A stretch of 64,000 bases of DNA from Membranipora membranacea (GCA_914767715.1 OU612075.1:2976001-3040000); one strand, 5' to 3'. Shown: positions 33,201 through 45,220, numbered from the stretch's first letter. Notes: generated by a model from the sequence alone, not told the origin. A program made the numbers and translations.

Positions 33201-35967
33201 AATGTTTAGACATCAGATAAATGTTGCAGACTTGGTTACCCATCAGGATGTGAATGGAAGGAACTCTGTGATGTCAGCTGCTAGATCGGGGAATTCAAAA
33301 TTTCTGCAAAAACTACTGCACTGTCTCTTACCACGCCAAAGATTTGATGCCATCGCTTCTCAAGACCGAGATGGAAGGAATGCTATCATGATTGCTTCTT
33401 TATATGGCCAGCAGGGTACATTGGAGGTAATGCTAGATGCTCTGTCAGACCATCAAAAACTGACTGCGGTGACTGCTTGTGCTGGGAAGTCAGGTCATAA
33501 TTCAGTGATGATCTCCGCAAAGCATGGACATAACGACACACTTGAGTCGCTGCTAAAATGTTTGAAAGGAATTGCTCCAAACTATGATGTAAGCGTCACT
33601 GATTACATCATGAAGCAGGATAACGAGAAAAGGAGTGCTGTTACTTTCGCTGTCATTAACAATGATGGTAAAATGATGAGTACACTGCTTGCCAGATTAG
33701 GGAACCAGCAAGTTATCGAGGTCATCAACGAACATGGGAAGATAAGAGGTGTCAATGCATTCTTATTTGCTGCTGCACATGAGGACTATCTTGATGTTCT
33801 ACAACAATTCATAAATAATCTGGAACCATGTCAGCTGCAAGAACTCGTCCAGAGCAGTGTTGAACAAAACGCAGAGGCTACAGTTCGTATACTTGAGAAT
33901 ATTCAAGGTAATGAACGAGCAGTCGAGAGTGTGCCCGATGATCTTGAATTGAACCGTTGCGCCCAACTCCTCATGTATGCAATACAGGAAAACAAGCCAC
34001 AAACAATCTTCTCACTTGCTGCTAAGCATATGAAAAACATCATTCGTTTGCCACTAGATGTCTCTCAGCTGAACACTCTCAATCGCTATAGCACACAGTT
34101 TGTTCTACCTAATACTCTTCAACATGGCAGCCAAAGATACTCGATGGTGTTCTATAATTGTAACCTCAGGAGAGGTGCACAGGAGGAAGCAACATCGGTC
34201 AATCATCAACTTCAATTGAATGGCTTCTCGTCGGATATTTTCCCTTGGAAAACTTTCTCAGATCTACAGAACGACCTTGAAAAAGAACTCAAGAAAATTA
34301 AAGCCGCCTGCAACCTCCTTTTCATCTCTATCATGTCCCATGGTTTTCGAGGGTGTCTAGAGGGAGATGAAGGCTCCTTCGGTACGATCAACAGCCTGCT
34401 CCAAATAATATCCAAACATATGCAATTATACATTCCTGTCGTGAGTATGACTTATAATTATAATAATCCACAGAATAATGAATGAAATTAATTTATCTTT
34501 GGCGTTAGTTAGTTAGTTAGTTTATCTATTTCATTTTGTATACAAATGTACAGAAAAAGCCTCTATTTGCAGGCATAATATTTGGAACAATATTTTAGAA
34601 AATTCTAGTGTTACTGCAATCAATGAACTCCCTCGGAAGAGGGAGTTCATTGCTGCAATATTGTATGCATTTGTATTTATTTTTATAAAATTGTTATGGG
34701 GAGGGTAACTCCTGTAGACATTATTTTTTGGCATGGGTAGTTGGTGGCTCTCAAACTAGGTAATCACCGTCAGTTTCTTAAATCATTTCTTTTCTAATCA
34801 ACACAGGTGATTATGGTACAAGCTTGTCAGAGTAGAAATGAGGGACAGAAGTTAGTTGCAGAGAGGGATATTGATGAAGGGAACATCGTACTTCAAAGGC
34901 CCAACACAGTGTTACTTCTATCTACAATAGCTGACGGTGAGCCATAATTCTCTGTTAGTTAGTTAATGATCTGATCAAGTTTCAATATTACCAGAAAAAA
35001 TTAGTTGCTGGTCATCGACCCACATGAATGTCTAAGGCAAGGTAATATGCAGCAAAATTTGATGTTTGATATTTTCCCCATGGCCATTTCTTTATGTAAC
35101 TATGGATTGTAGATCAGATAGAATAATAGAAACCTGGTATAGGAATGAATTGTGGATTTGCATTGACCTCAAAAACACCTTCAAAACATTCAAAGTCAAA
35201 AATCTAACCAATCTTGTCTTCACTCTATACTAATTTGTTTCTATAGTTTGCCCTGTTACAACTGAAGGTTCCATGAGTACACAGACTTCATATATACATA
35301 TACCTTGCAATGAGAATTTTGATTTTCATGTGACTTCACAGTCGATGGTGAATACTGATGCGGTCCTGACAGGCCCAAGGATGCAGTGACATTAGGATTA
35401 CCAAGAAAATTTAGAAAAACCTAATGTCACTGCATCATTGGGCCTGTCAAGACCGCATCATTATTCACCATCGACTGTGAGTCACATGAAATCAAATTTC
35501 TCATTGCAAGGTATATATAACTTGGACTATCAGTTGTCTTTAGGGGGTTTTTGTTCGGGTAATCATTTCTACTTACGATATACTATTTGTACCTCTTTTA
35601 TTTACCAGGCAACTCTCTAAGGGGTATATATTCCAAGGAAATAGCTCTAGAAGTAAGTGGTGCCGATGGAATCAAGGATATCTGGCATATGCATCTTTCA
35701 GCCACTGACGCTGTTACTACCAGTCTCACTTCCTTCTCCACTGCTGCTGATGCTTATAAGGTTAACCAAATACCGGAATATCGATCCACTTTACTAAAGC
35801 AACTCATCCTTCCATGTAAGGATGAACAAGAAAAAACTCTTGAAGAGTTTGATGCTCTATCCACATCTTCTAACTATGACTCACCCTCGCCCTCACCCCA
35901 CCCTCATCCTGATTCTGATGATTTCGAGGACATTACTTGGCATAACTATTTAGCCATCACCCCATAA
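30298..35967 (+). CDS. Ankyrin-repeat protein with C-terminal caspase domain
   Basis: Four exons, 30298-30502, 31115-34440, 34807-34936 and 35609-35967, join with matching phases (1, 0, 1) and GT..AG borders to give 1339 residues. TAG directly precedes the start ATG. Residues 1 to about 135 are helical and unassigned (a death-fold is possible but unproven). Residues about 150-960 hold some 17-18 ankyrin-like repeats of 38-47 residues (consensus GRNSVMxAAxxGH..LLDRL). The C-terminus is a caspase: p20 with SHG (His1144) and VQACQS (Cys1184), and p10 with S-x-R (Arg1225) and STLLKQL. Caspases cut proteins after aspartate in cell death and innate immunity; here the repeats probably sense or dock a partner. 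The usual QACRG is QACQS, and the acidic Ser/Pro tail is unusual. Catalysis is plausible but untested. Confidence 0.88.
34621..34652. repeat. Perfect hairpin in intron 2 of the ankyrin-caspase gene
   Basis: Fourteen-base arms CAATGAACTCCCTC and GAGGGAGTTCATTG flank a GGAA tetraloop. It lies midway through the 366-bp intron separating the catalytic His exon from the catalytic Cys exon. Confidence 0.85.
35291..35519. mobile_element. Foldback element in intron 3 of the ankyrin-caspase gene
   Basis: Arms of about 100 bp (35291-35396 and 35420-35519) are reverse complements with few mismatches, around a loop of about 23 bp. The outer ends carry TATATA-rich sequence. This looks like a foldback or MITE insertion. 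It is in an intron, so the protein is unaffected, but the pre-mRNA would form a long duplex. Confidence 0.85.
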
Positions 35968-37080
35968 GAGTGACCCAACTGTTAACCTCATACATACCAA
36001 TGGGCTATGTGTAATTCCCTAAGTCTCATGTCGAACACTTTATCACTGTTATAGTTTATATCAGACATTTTCATAATAATTAACCAACTAATCTTTTTGA
36101 GCTACCCCGACCGTTTTGTTTGACGCCTTGTGATTTAGTTTTCTCCCTTGGCAATGTTTCCCATCCCACAGGAACTCATTTCACGGTATACTGCATTATT
36201 CAATGCTTTGCCAATGATTAAGTTATTATTTACACAACAATGTTTTAGTAGCTTATCTTGATACACACATCTCATTATTATTATTTTGTAATCCCACCAA
36301 TACAGCTTGATTCAATGACAGTGATGTTACGCACCCCTAGCACTTTCATATCTTGCTCAACTGAACCGAGTATGTATAATCATGTTTTTGTTATGATGGA
36401 TTGTTTAGAATTAGCCTACATTTTCTTGACTGGCCATCACTTCTTTCTGGGTTTTTATTTATATACACTTTATTATATTCACCGACCAATGTATGATAAA
36501 TGAGGCCGTGTGAAAAAAAGGAATGGAATTGAATAATTTTTTTAAAAAGCAGTTTATCATAGAATGCTGTCCGACCAATTTTCTGAGAAAGCTCAAGTAA
36601 ATCACTGCACACATGATTATCGCAGGAATAGACTTTTCATACATATTTTAGACGCAATACATTTAAAGTACACTGAGTTCCTCAATGTTAAGTTTTGTAC
36701 CAACAATCTATCTTCAAATTTAGACACAGATGGTTTTTATATTAAAATAATACTATTGGTATTTATAGTGACTCTAAGTGAAAGATATTCCTTTCACTAT
36801 AGGAGTAATAATAGACACTATAATTCCTTGTTTCAATATCGTCTTTTCATGGAAAAGCTATAACTGAGATATTATTGGTTCAAATTATTCGAAGTCTAAT
36901 ATTCTAAAATTTACAATTCAAATTACTTTAATGTGAAGTTTGCTGGGAAACTCTTCAATGAGTCTAGATTGGTAAAGCCTAAATACTGTGTCTCTAAAGA
37001 TGATTTCAAGACTGGCTTGCCTTTGTGAGCCTTTATGAGCTTGTTGCGTTAACTTGTGTCTCATTCTCATCTCAACCTAA
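35968..37080. other. Gene-free stretch downstream of the ankyrin-caspase gene
   Basis: Presumed 3' UTR and intergenic DNA. Several AT-rich open frames on both strands lack recognisable content or splice support. I could not pick a convincing polyadenylation signal. Confidence 0.4.
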
Positions 37081-37445
37081 GATCATTTTACCGTCTATTG
37101 CAATACTGCTGAGGATATTAGGGCTAAGAATAGCTACAACAGAGAAATTGGATGACTTTTGTGTGAAAATGTATTGCTGTAATGTACGGGGGTTTTGCCG
37201 CTCATAACTAACAACCTGGCTGCATCACTACAGTTGAACAATTGGTTTGCCCAAATATGGGTGTTTCAGGCTAATAACGACCATTGTAGGGTAAGGTAAT
37301 TTAGTGGTTGAAGCATGAAACACTCACATAACCTATTGTGACTATGACCATCAAAGCAAATCTGAGTTATTCGTGTGCCTAGCTCTAGAAAATATATGAG
37401 TCCCTTTTCTTTGAAGATATTTTGGCTACAATGGAACAACGGTAG
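37081..37445 (+). pseudogene. Remnant paralogous to the gene fragment at 39.8-40.3 kb
   Basis: AEDIRAKNSYNRE (about 37111-37150) matches AEDSRVKNGYNRE at 39.86 kb, and ITYCDYDHQSKSE (about 37327-37366) matches LTYCDNERQGESE at 40.15 kb, in the same order. Here the frames are broken by stops and no acceptors remain in place, so this is a decayed copy. Positions 37368-37445 also match 7608-7690. Confidence 0.4.
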
Positions 37446-37492
37446 TGATGATAAGAATAATTCTTGATTGTAGAAAATCAATGTATGACGTA

Positions 37493-37607
37493 AAGGCTGT
37501 CAGATTTTAGGCCTGATTTAGTTTCTGACAATTTATATACTGATGGAATTTTATCATATTTAGCCATGCTGTGTTTCTTACCACTGATCAATAAATTCAT
37601 ATCAATG
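37493..37607. repeat. Diverged dispersed repeat, copy 2
   Basis: Counterpart of 2031-2145. Confidence 0.4.
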
Positions 37608-38047
37608 TTGGAAACAATTAAAACACATACAACATTTTTATTCAAATGGTCTGTATGAATATTATCTAAGCATCCATTCATGTGTGCCTGGTTTTGTGGT
37701 CAGGTGTAAATATGTTGATAATATCCTCACACTTCTAAACTTTGTAAAACAACTAACCAATCATTTAATGAATTTAAAAATATCATGTTTATGCTACACT
37801 AAGGAAAACACCAATCACCATTCCAAAATAAGAACCTTGATTTTGATTTATGAGAATACCTATGTGGCTTCACCTATCGCTCAACGTCGGATTGTATGCT
37901 CACAGGCAGGTATTAGGGTGGGAGGGTGACCCGCCCTCACTGCTCACTGCTCACTATCAGAAGGTAATAGATGGGTTATGTAAAGAATGTGCTCAAACAA
38001 TACCTATTAATAGTTGCAAATTGAAGACCATCATCTTCAATTACAAT

Positions 38048-38103
38048 AGTTATTTTCAACTCACATGAGTTGTCCTCTCACTGATGTTAAGCCGACGACT
38101 CCA
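38048..38103. repeat. Block shared with 11899-11955
   Basis: Near-identical 55-bp block in unrelated surroundings. Confidence 0.55.
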
Positions 38104-38363
38104 AAATTAAATTGTCATCATAAAATAAATGATGATAGTGCAACATTATGAAGAGGTGGTCAGCATTAAAAATACTTAATTCATTGCCTGGTTGTTATTT
38201 GGATTTCGAAGGTTAGGAAAAGATTGTTTGAGTGATATAACTACTGTAATAATATATCCTCAGCAAGATCGCAACAGACCATATAGACACGCAAGATACC
38301 TCGACAGCCAGTACCTTTCAAGACAAATACGGAAGTGATCCAGTCAATATTTCTGCTTTGTAG

Positions 38364-38537
38364 GTGAAAAGTGAGGCACTCGAGACTCTTTTGGGATATC
38401 TGAATGCTTTCTCACTATTGGTTGTTGATGATTTTGACTATTTTGGGATCAAGGTCAATGCCAACCAACGCAAGGCGAGAAAGTTTGCGCACTGCAGCAT
38501 ATTCCAAACAAACTCTGTTACCTCATCTAAACTCTGA
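38364..38537 (+). CDS. Candidate terminal exon, unrecognised
   Basis: After a TTTCTGCTTTGTAG acceptor, an open frame of 57 codons plus TGA includes LLVVDDFDYFGIKVNANQRK. Codon use and absence of low complexity look like coding sequence. The preceding 100 bp (from about 38268) are also open in the same frame up to the TAG of the acceptor, so the two may be one former exon interrupted by a stop. No family is recognised. Confidence 0.3.
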   Translation: MKSEALETLLGYLNAFSLLVVDDFDYFGIKVNANQRKARKFAHCSIFQTNSVTSSKL

Positions 38538-39823
38538 TGCTCTCCTTGAGACATAAATATCAAACCAGTAGTTCTGATGTAATTTTTATTCCTATGAAAG
38601 TCTTGTATGAAAATATTTTTGACGTCAAAAAAGCTATTACTAGTAACGTATGCTAAAATTTTCTTTTATTATCAGATTAACTGAACAAGTAAATATTAAG
38701 ATCAAGTGCCTTGCTATTGAGTTATTTGATTAGTTTTTGCTTTCATCATATAGAGGAGGCATGGCACTAACTGGAGGTATGACATTTTAGTGAAACTTCA
38801 TATTTTTAGGCCTCCTGTCTTCGAGACTTAAACTTGAGTTTTGCAGTAGTAAAAGGGCTATTTCTGACCCCTCATTACATGTGACCCCAATAATGCAGAA
38901 ACTAATAATTTCCAATTTATTATACCATTTTGGTCTTGCACTGTCACTTCCATCAATAATCTTACCAGATTACAGATCCTGGTTGTCACAACTGTAACAA
39001 ATAATAACCCAAAATTTCACTAATTTTGGACAAAATTTTCCAGCCAAAATTCAGACATATTTCAGTCAAATTTGTTGTCAGCATGATGAACAGCAGGAGA
39101 TTATCTAGATCTTGATCAAAGCGATTGTTGACTATGGCTTTACATCTTGAGATATTTGGATTTTTGTGGCTAAACTAGCTTTATTTGGTCCAAAACAGGC
39201 ACTCCTCTCCAGCCAAAAAACTGAAATAGGCTAAACAACATGTCATACACACCAGTTTACATTACACTAGAGAGTATTTCCGAGGTTTTGATAGTGGCGT
39301 TCGATTGTAAATTCAATAGTAGAGATAAACAATCACCCAAAAAAGGTGATCCATTGTTGTACACAATGTGCTTTGCATGTAATACTGCACATATTTTCAT
39401 CACGCTTTTACATAACGTTATTTACCGCATCATTTTGCCCATTGCTGCCTATATGTTTTCAATGTATTTTAGTTAATGTACAATTAATCAAGTTATAAAC
39501 ATGCGGTTTAAAACATTTGGGATATCAAAAACAAGTCAGACTACTATCAACGTGTCAGCGAAAGAATTTTTGAGATGGGACAAGTAGTTCCTGAGAAACT
39601 GAAAAGGCGATATATCACGTTAAGGTACACCCTGTTTTCAGTTTAATTTGTTAATATTTTGATTTTTGCTTTCTCTGGCATTGATTGTAAAACTTTTTGT
39701 TATAAATGTAATAACTGCCAAAAAAAGTGTCAAAGAAACAGAAAAAAAGTGTGACTGCTGACTGTTCGCTCGTGTTCAATCACCTGAGTTTGTTCTGTTC
39801 ACTTGAGTCTCATCTTAACCCAG
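38538..39823. other. Gene-free stretch
   Basis: AT-rich, with no exon, repeat copy or RNA recognised. Confidence 0.4.
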
Positions 39824-40292
39824 GACCTTTGTAGCAGCTTATGTGATGTTGCTGAGGATAGTAGGGTTAAGAATGGCTACAACAGAGAGAAAGAAGTGAG
39901 TTGAATCACAAAATATTGCTGTGATGCACAAAATTTAGTAGCAAACATCTAAAACCACTGTCTGCCAAGTAAGGGTTTGCAATTAGTTTGATCAATGATG
40001 TGAGTATTTCATACTAACGATGATTTTTCAATGCAGTCCTAGTTTAGAGAAATTATAGTCGTTGAAGAGTAAGACAACTGTGAATGAAGCCTTGATATTT
40101 GAAGAGCACTGCCAACAGTTTGACATTGTTGTAATAATTACACTCACATATTGTGACAACGAGCGTCAAGGCGAATCTGAGGTTAGTGTTGACGAACTGC
40201 CTCTCAAAGTTGATGACCCACTGTGCGGGTTTAGACTGGACCTCCCTAAGTACAGCTGTAGCCCTGCTGATCTCATCATCAGTGTACGGTAA
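39824..40292 (+). CDS. Gene fragment, weakly caspase-like
   Basis: Exon 39824-39895 (after TTAACCCAG, ending at a GTGAGT donor) encodes AEDSRVKNGYNREKE. A second exon probably starts at 40119 (after GCCAACAG) and runs to a GTAAAT donor near 40291, with FDIVVIITLTYCDNERQGE and SPADLIIS. Phases are compatible. The hydrophobic strand ending in a cysteine followed by a polar stretch, then an ADLIIS-like strand, is laid out like the caspase p20 end and p10 start, and the next gene upstream on the same strand is a caspase. But QAC is TYC here and overall similarity is weak. A decayed paralog lies at 37.1-37.4 kb. Confidence 0.3.
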
Positions 40293-41068
40293 ATCGAATA
40301 ACATGTTCCTTGCTCTTAAAAATATTATTCAATAATTCAACAATGCGATGAACAAGTTGCAGAATATTCAGAGTTTTATAAGAGCCCTTACGGCTCAATT
40401 GTGCATCCCTTCTCTTTTGTCTTATGTGGAGGAGTGATATGAGACCCTACCCTCCAGAGAACAGTTGACACCTGTTGTTCTCAAAATCCTCTTCGAATAT
40501 ACCTAATTGGTGCTTCCACTATACGCCTACTTTGTATACGCAGTGTCTCCCAAGCAGTGTCGAGTTGCTCCTCTGCAACGCATTTTTATTACCCCTGTAC
40601 CTAGCCTGTATTACCCCTGTACCTAGCCTGGGATTCAGGCCAACAATGAGGCCTTGTCTGTATTATTGGTGATGTTGGATATTGCTTCTGTGGTGTTATC
40701 TACTCATGTATGGCTACTATTGTTCCTTTATAAATGGACCCATGTGCTTGTATTTTGGTTTTGATTGGCTGACGGGTTTGAAGGATGCCTCTCGTTTCCA
40801 GTATGACAGTAACTAATCAAATTATTTCTTTTAAGCTGCCAAAAATTTCAGGCTTGTCAAACTGTTAACTTGTTAAACTTAGTTAACCCATTGAATTTTC
40901 ATTGTCATTACATTACAATACTAAACTAAATCGTTCATCCGAATTTTCACTTTGCGTAGAGCATTTAAAAGAAGTATATTGTATTTGCATGACTTGGTTA
41001 TGATTCCTAAGCCTAGAGAAACCAAACCAAGTAATTTTTGATCCTGTTCGATATGAAAATATACCTTT

Positions 41069-41127
41069 CAGCCTGGGCAGGCTGTCGGGCGGAGGGGGGG
41101 GGGGTCGGGTGCAGGGGGTTGCAGCCT
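41069..41127. repeat. GC-rich interspersed repeat, family 1 (inverted)
   Basis: Reverse orientation of the family at 3138-3187. It includes an 11-base G run and sits 17 bp beyond the donor of gene B's fourth homologous exon. Confidence 0.6.
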
Positions 41128-41144
41128 GAATATGCAATATTTAC

Positions 41145-44100
41145 CTGATGAGAAAGCACTATTTTGGTGAAGCCTTTGGCGTTGGGTATTGGATGAAGAT
41201 GTCTTTGTTTTAATTGTAGGGTGTTCAGAAAGATATTCAGATCAATATCTTGTATTAACACAGGATCCTTTTTAAATGGTAGCTTGTTGTTTCCTTGAGA
41301 AGCATAAAAGCCAAATCCATCTCCGGCGCTACCCACCATCTTACAATCGCACACTCCAACATCATTCTGTATCTGGATATAAGAACAATATATCATATAA
41401 TATAATATAATATAATATAATATTATATAATATAATGTAATAAAATATTATTTAATATACAATAATGTATAAATATTATAGATATCATATACAAGATAGT
41501 ACACAACCATGGGGTAAAAGTGATGGGTGCTTCGGTACTGAAATGTTGGGGACAATAAGAGCAACTATCTCATTCTTCTACGCAACTTTGCTGAATCACT
41601 AAAAAGTTTGCCCCAAAATGAACTTTCAGAGGTCACATCGACTCAACTTCAAATATGGGAGGTTTGAACTGTGAAAAAGTTATTTGTACCGAATTTGCCA
41701 TCAGGGAAAACAGGAAACACGTAGTCTAGAAAATTCATTGGCCATGGTTGGGGTCGGGAAGGGGGGGTATTCCATATGGTGGGTGAGATGTGTAAAGTAA
41801 ACCATGCCCTTATTATGCCTACCTTGGCGTCAGCCCTAGCGTCAGCCCTAGCGTCAGCCCTAGCGTCAGCCCTAGCGTCAGCCCTAGCGTCAGCCCTAGC
41901 GTCAGCCCTAGCGTCAGCCCTAGCGTCAGCCCTAGCGTCAGCCCTAGCGTCAGCCCTAGCGTCAGCCCTAGCGTCAGCCCTAGCGTCAGCCCTAGCGTCA
42001 GCCCTAGCGTCAGCCCTAGCGTCAGCCCTAGCGTCAGCCCTAGCGTCAGCCCTAGCGTCAGCCCTAGCGTCAGCCCTAGCGTCAGCCCTAGCGTCAGCCC
42101 TAGCGTCAGCCCTAGCGTCAGCCCTAGCGTCAGCCCTAGCGTCAGCCCTAGCGTCAGCCCTAGCGTCAGCCCTAGCGTCAGCCCTAGCGTCAGCCCTAGC
42201 GTCAGCCCTAGCGTCAGCCCTAGCGTCAGCCCTAGCGTCAGCCCTAGCGTCAGCCCTAGCGTCAGCCCTAGCGTCAGCCCTAGCGTCAGCCCTAGCGTCA
42301 GCCCTAGCGTCAGCCCTAGCGTCAGCCCTAGCGTCAGCCCTAGCGTCAGCCCTAGCGTCAGCCCTAGCGTCAGCCCTAGCGTCAGCCCTAGCGTCAGCCC
42401 TAGCGTCAGCCCTAGCGTCAGCCCTAGCGTCAGCCCTAGCGTCAGCCCTAGCGTCAGCCCTAGCGTCAGCCCTAGTAACTTTGTATACTCTAACACTGCG
42501 TATCCTGTATAGAACCCAACTTCATCTCAAACAAAACTTCAAAAGACCTAACTCTTCTTTCGAGGGATGATCTACTTTGTTTTCAAATGTTATCTACCTT
42601 TAACTCGACGCAGCATCCCTACACAATTTTCTTTCAATAAAGCCTTATTTCAATAATACATTTTATAATAATAATCTTTAACAGTTCAAGCCTATTTTTT
42701 GTGTCACCCTGTCTTGTTTTTTTTTAATGGCACTTTTAAAAACATTTTCTCGAAAATTATATAGATGCCAATAAAAAAAATCGCAAAGACATACTTCTCC
42801 TGACAATATGCTGAAGTCCTCTGCCGATATCTCACAGACATCCAGCATTGCCTCCACAGACTGTAGCTTTAAGTTCAGATCCGCAAACCGTGGGATTATT
42901 AGCCAATCGCATCTCTCCCAGAGAAGCCATAAACAGCTGGTCCATAGGCAATAGAGCCGAGATGACCTAATGACAAGCAGTCACCCCATACCTCAAATGG
43001 TTCCTCCTGTTTTGTATATTAAATATAATTTTACAATATTATGAAATACAATCCAATGTGAGTTGAACAGCAACAATATATATATATTTTTTTTTTTATT
43101 ATTGCCGATCAAAGTCGAAAATTCAATATAATACCATTAATTAAACGAATTAATTAAATAAATAATACAACAAAATCAGATATGCTTTAGTTTATTTCAA
43201 TTTTATTTAATTCAAGTCAATTAAAACGAGTTTAAATATTTAAATCTAAGACACTCATGTTTAGAAAGCAACCACTACAATATCGTTGGAAACAAAATAA
43301 GGTAAATTGTGACTGAACGGTATGGAAGCACCCAAGCAGGGTATTCAGAGGGTCTTATCGAAGACTATTTGTTCGGTTATTATAGCTGCTGCTTGAACCT
43401 AAAAGGAAACCCTTTGAGAATAGTTGCACAAGATAGTCTGAGGGCTCAAACTATGAATAGTTTACAATCTCAAAACTCATCTTTGTAAGCCTCCCCCCAG
43501 TGCCCCCACAAACATATCACCAAGCGCCATATACATACATATTTTTTATATGCTTATAAATGCGCTGTGTGAAGCAAAAGAGGTGGACAAAAACGAAGCA
43601 GACAGTTGAAGCAGCAAATGCTATCATCATCATTCTGTAGGTTTTAAGGCCCAATAGGTGAGCTTTCTTGTCCTGATCGCTCCCATGCTTTATATATCCA
43701 GAGACTACCTAAAAGCAATAATCATAAGGTGGCAATTTGTCCTATGAGTTCTGCAATGGAAGCTTCTATTGTAGGTCTACCCGATAATCATCATAAATTT
43801 AATATCAACACTCATTAATGCTGTTTACAAGATAATACATAAAACTAGTCTGAACAAGCTTAACTTATGATGAATGAGCCTCAATCCCAGCTCAGACCAT
43901 CTAAAACCGTGTATATTTTGTTTTGTTATATAATTCAGATTAAAATTAGTTGGAGTTGTGTCCCCATGATCGAGGTTAAGACAACAACATCACATTAGCT
44001 TATCGGAGAGCACGGGATTTGTAGATCGGTAGTTACTTTCGGAGAAGTCAGCTCTGCTCCAAATTCAGCGTACAGCCTCTGGATGTCGTCTCTCACAACC

Positions 44101-45220
44101 ATTCTTGGGTCGACCTCAGAACCATCTGAAGATTTTGGCTCTCCATGTGGGAAGTTTCTAGTTATCGACTTCAATGATTTACCTTCAGAGTGAATGTCAA
44201 GGAATTTATCTTCTTCTGCATCTCTACAATATGAAGTTTTCAGGTCTTCCCATCTCATAAAGACATTGTCACATCGATCTGTTGGGGATGGAATAGAGTT
44301 TTGAAACTTAATTACAAGCACAATGATGGCAACAGTGCGCACTCTAAACTACTGCCAGGACGGTACTAATTGCAAACACAAAAATTGATACTATTATAGT
44401 CTGCTGGGCGAAGCAAGTTTGTGTGTGTGTTTGAACTCCACAGTGTAGGGTAGCCAGACCATCTGAGATCTCGGTCATCAGAAACTATTCGGAGCAGAGG
44501 TCTCTGGCAATGTTTGACTGCCTCCTTGAGTTTTTTAGGGGGCAGTCAGACATTGCCAGAGACAAAGGTTTTTGAGTAGACCTGTTGATTTGCGGTTTAC
44601 AATCTGCGGCTGCGATCAATTCAGTAACAAAGTATACAGCAAATGGTAAGAAGTGAGAGAAAGAGAAAGGGAAAGCACGCAAGGACCAATCAAATACTCT
44701 ACAAACTAACCAAGAATCAGACTCTGACCATTCAGGGATCACTGAATAACAAAAGCTTGAGCATGGACAGACGATTTAAGTTGTTACCTGGAATAGGTTC
44801 TTTCATAGACCTGATAATAATAAAAATTATTGATATATCTATGGGCCTCACCAAATTCAGGGCCTGAAATGATTTGGGTCATACATGGAGTGGCGAAATA
44901 TGGATGCCATTCACCATTCAAACAAGGTTTTAAAAAAAGTAATCAGCTATTTGGAGAACCTTAGTTTTAGTGCTCAGACTGCTGCAACGTGGTATTACAT
45001 AATCAACCACACATCATTAGAAGATGACAGATGGAAGACAGATGGAAGACAGATGGATCCAGATTGCTCTATTTTTCTATGAATAAACTGAAGACAGCTT
45101 TGTGTGCAGGGAGCCCCAATGTAGAATGACTTACCCATTCAGAAGAGGATCCTTGAAGCCTATCGGTATGACTGTGTCTGACTTCACATTGTAGTACTTG
45201 ATGAGAAGAATACTACGATC
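41145..45220 (-). CDS. Gene B: paralog of gene A, 3' end not found
   Basis: Exons on the minus strand: a candidate first exon about 45212-45135 (VIPIGFKDPLLNG, ending in phase 2, which fits the next exon), 44223-44037 (SLKSITRNFP.. FGAELTSPK), 43708 to about 43535 (GYIKHG then a hydrophobic helix MMMIAFAASTVCFVFVHLF), 42860-42795 (MLDVCEISAEDF) and 41372-41145 (VCDCKMVGSAGDGFGFYASQ, then PIPNAKGFTKIVLSHQ). Four exons match gene A in order, boundaries and phase, at a fairly diverged level, so this is an old duplication. All exons here are open, unlike gene A's fourth. The exon equivalent to gene A's tail (607-906) was not found below 41.1 kb. The introns hold the 12-bp satellite and a (TATAA)n microsatellite. 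Likely a single-pass membrane protein; function unknown. Confidence 0.5.
41397..41440. repeat. (TATAA)n microsatellite
   Basis: About eight imperfect TATAA units in a gene B intron. Confidence 0.8.
41827..42475. repeat. 12-bp satellite array, about 54 units
   Basis: The unit GCGTCAGCCCTA repeats about 54 times with no substitution that I can see. Because 12 is a multiple of 3, one plus frame (Ala-Leu-Ala-Ser) and one minus frame (Leu-Gly-Leu-Thr) stay open throughout, giving spurious long open frames. It lies in the gene B intron between exons 42795 and 41372. Complete homogeneity points to recent expansion or active turnover. Confidence 0.95.
44500..44563. repeat. Hairpin
   Basis: Arms 44500-44522 and 44541-44563 (GTCTCTGGCAATG..) pair with one mismatch around an 18-base loop. 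It lies between the first two exons assigned to gene B. Confidence 0.8.

Noticed and set aside
41776-42570. 264-codon frame on plus and 225-codon frame on minus
   Set aside because: Both are by-products of the 12-bp satellite, whose period is a multiple of three; the flanking codons show nothing gene-like.
44643-45082. Short plus-strand frames
   Set aside because: Low-content peptides overlapping intron and flank of gene B, without splice support.
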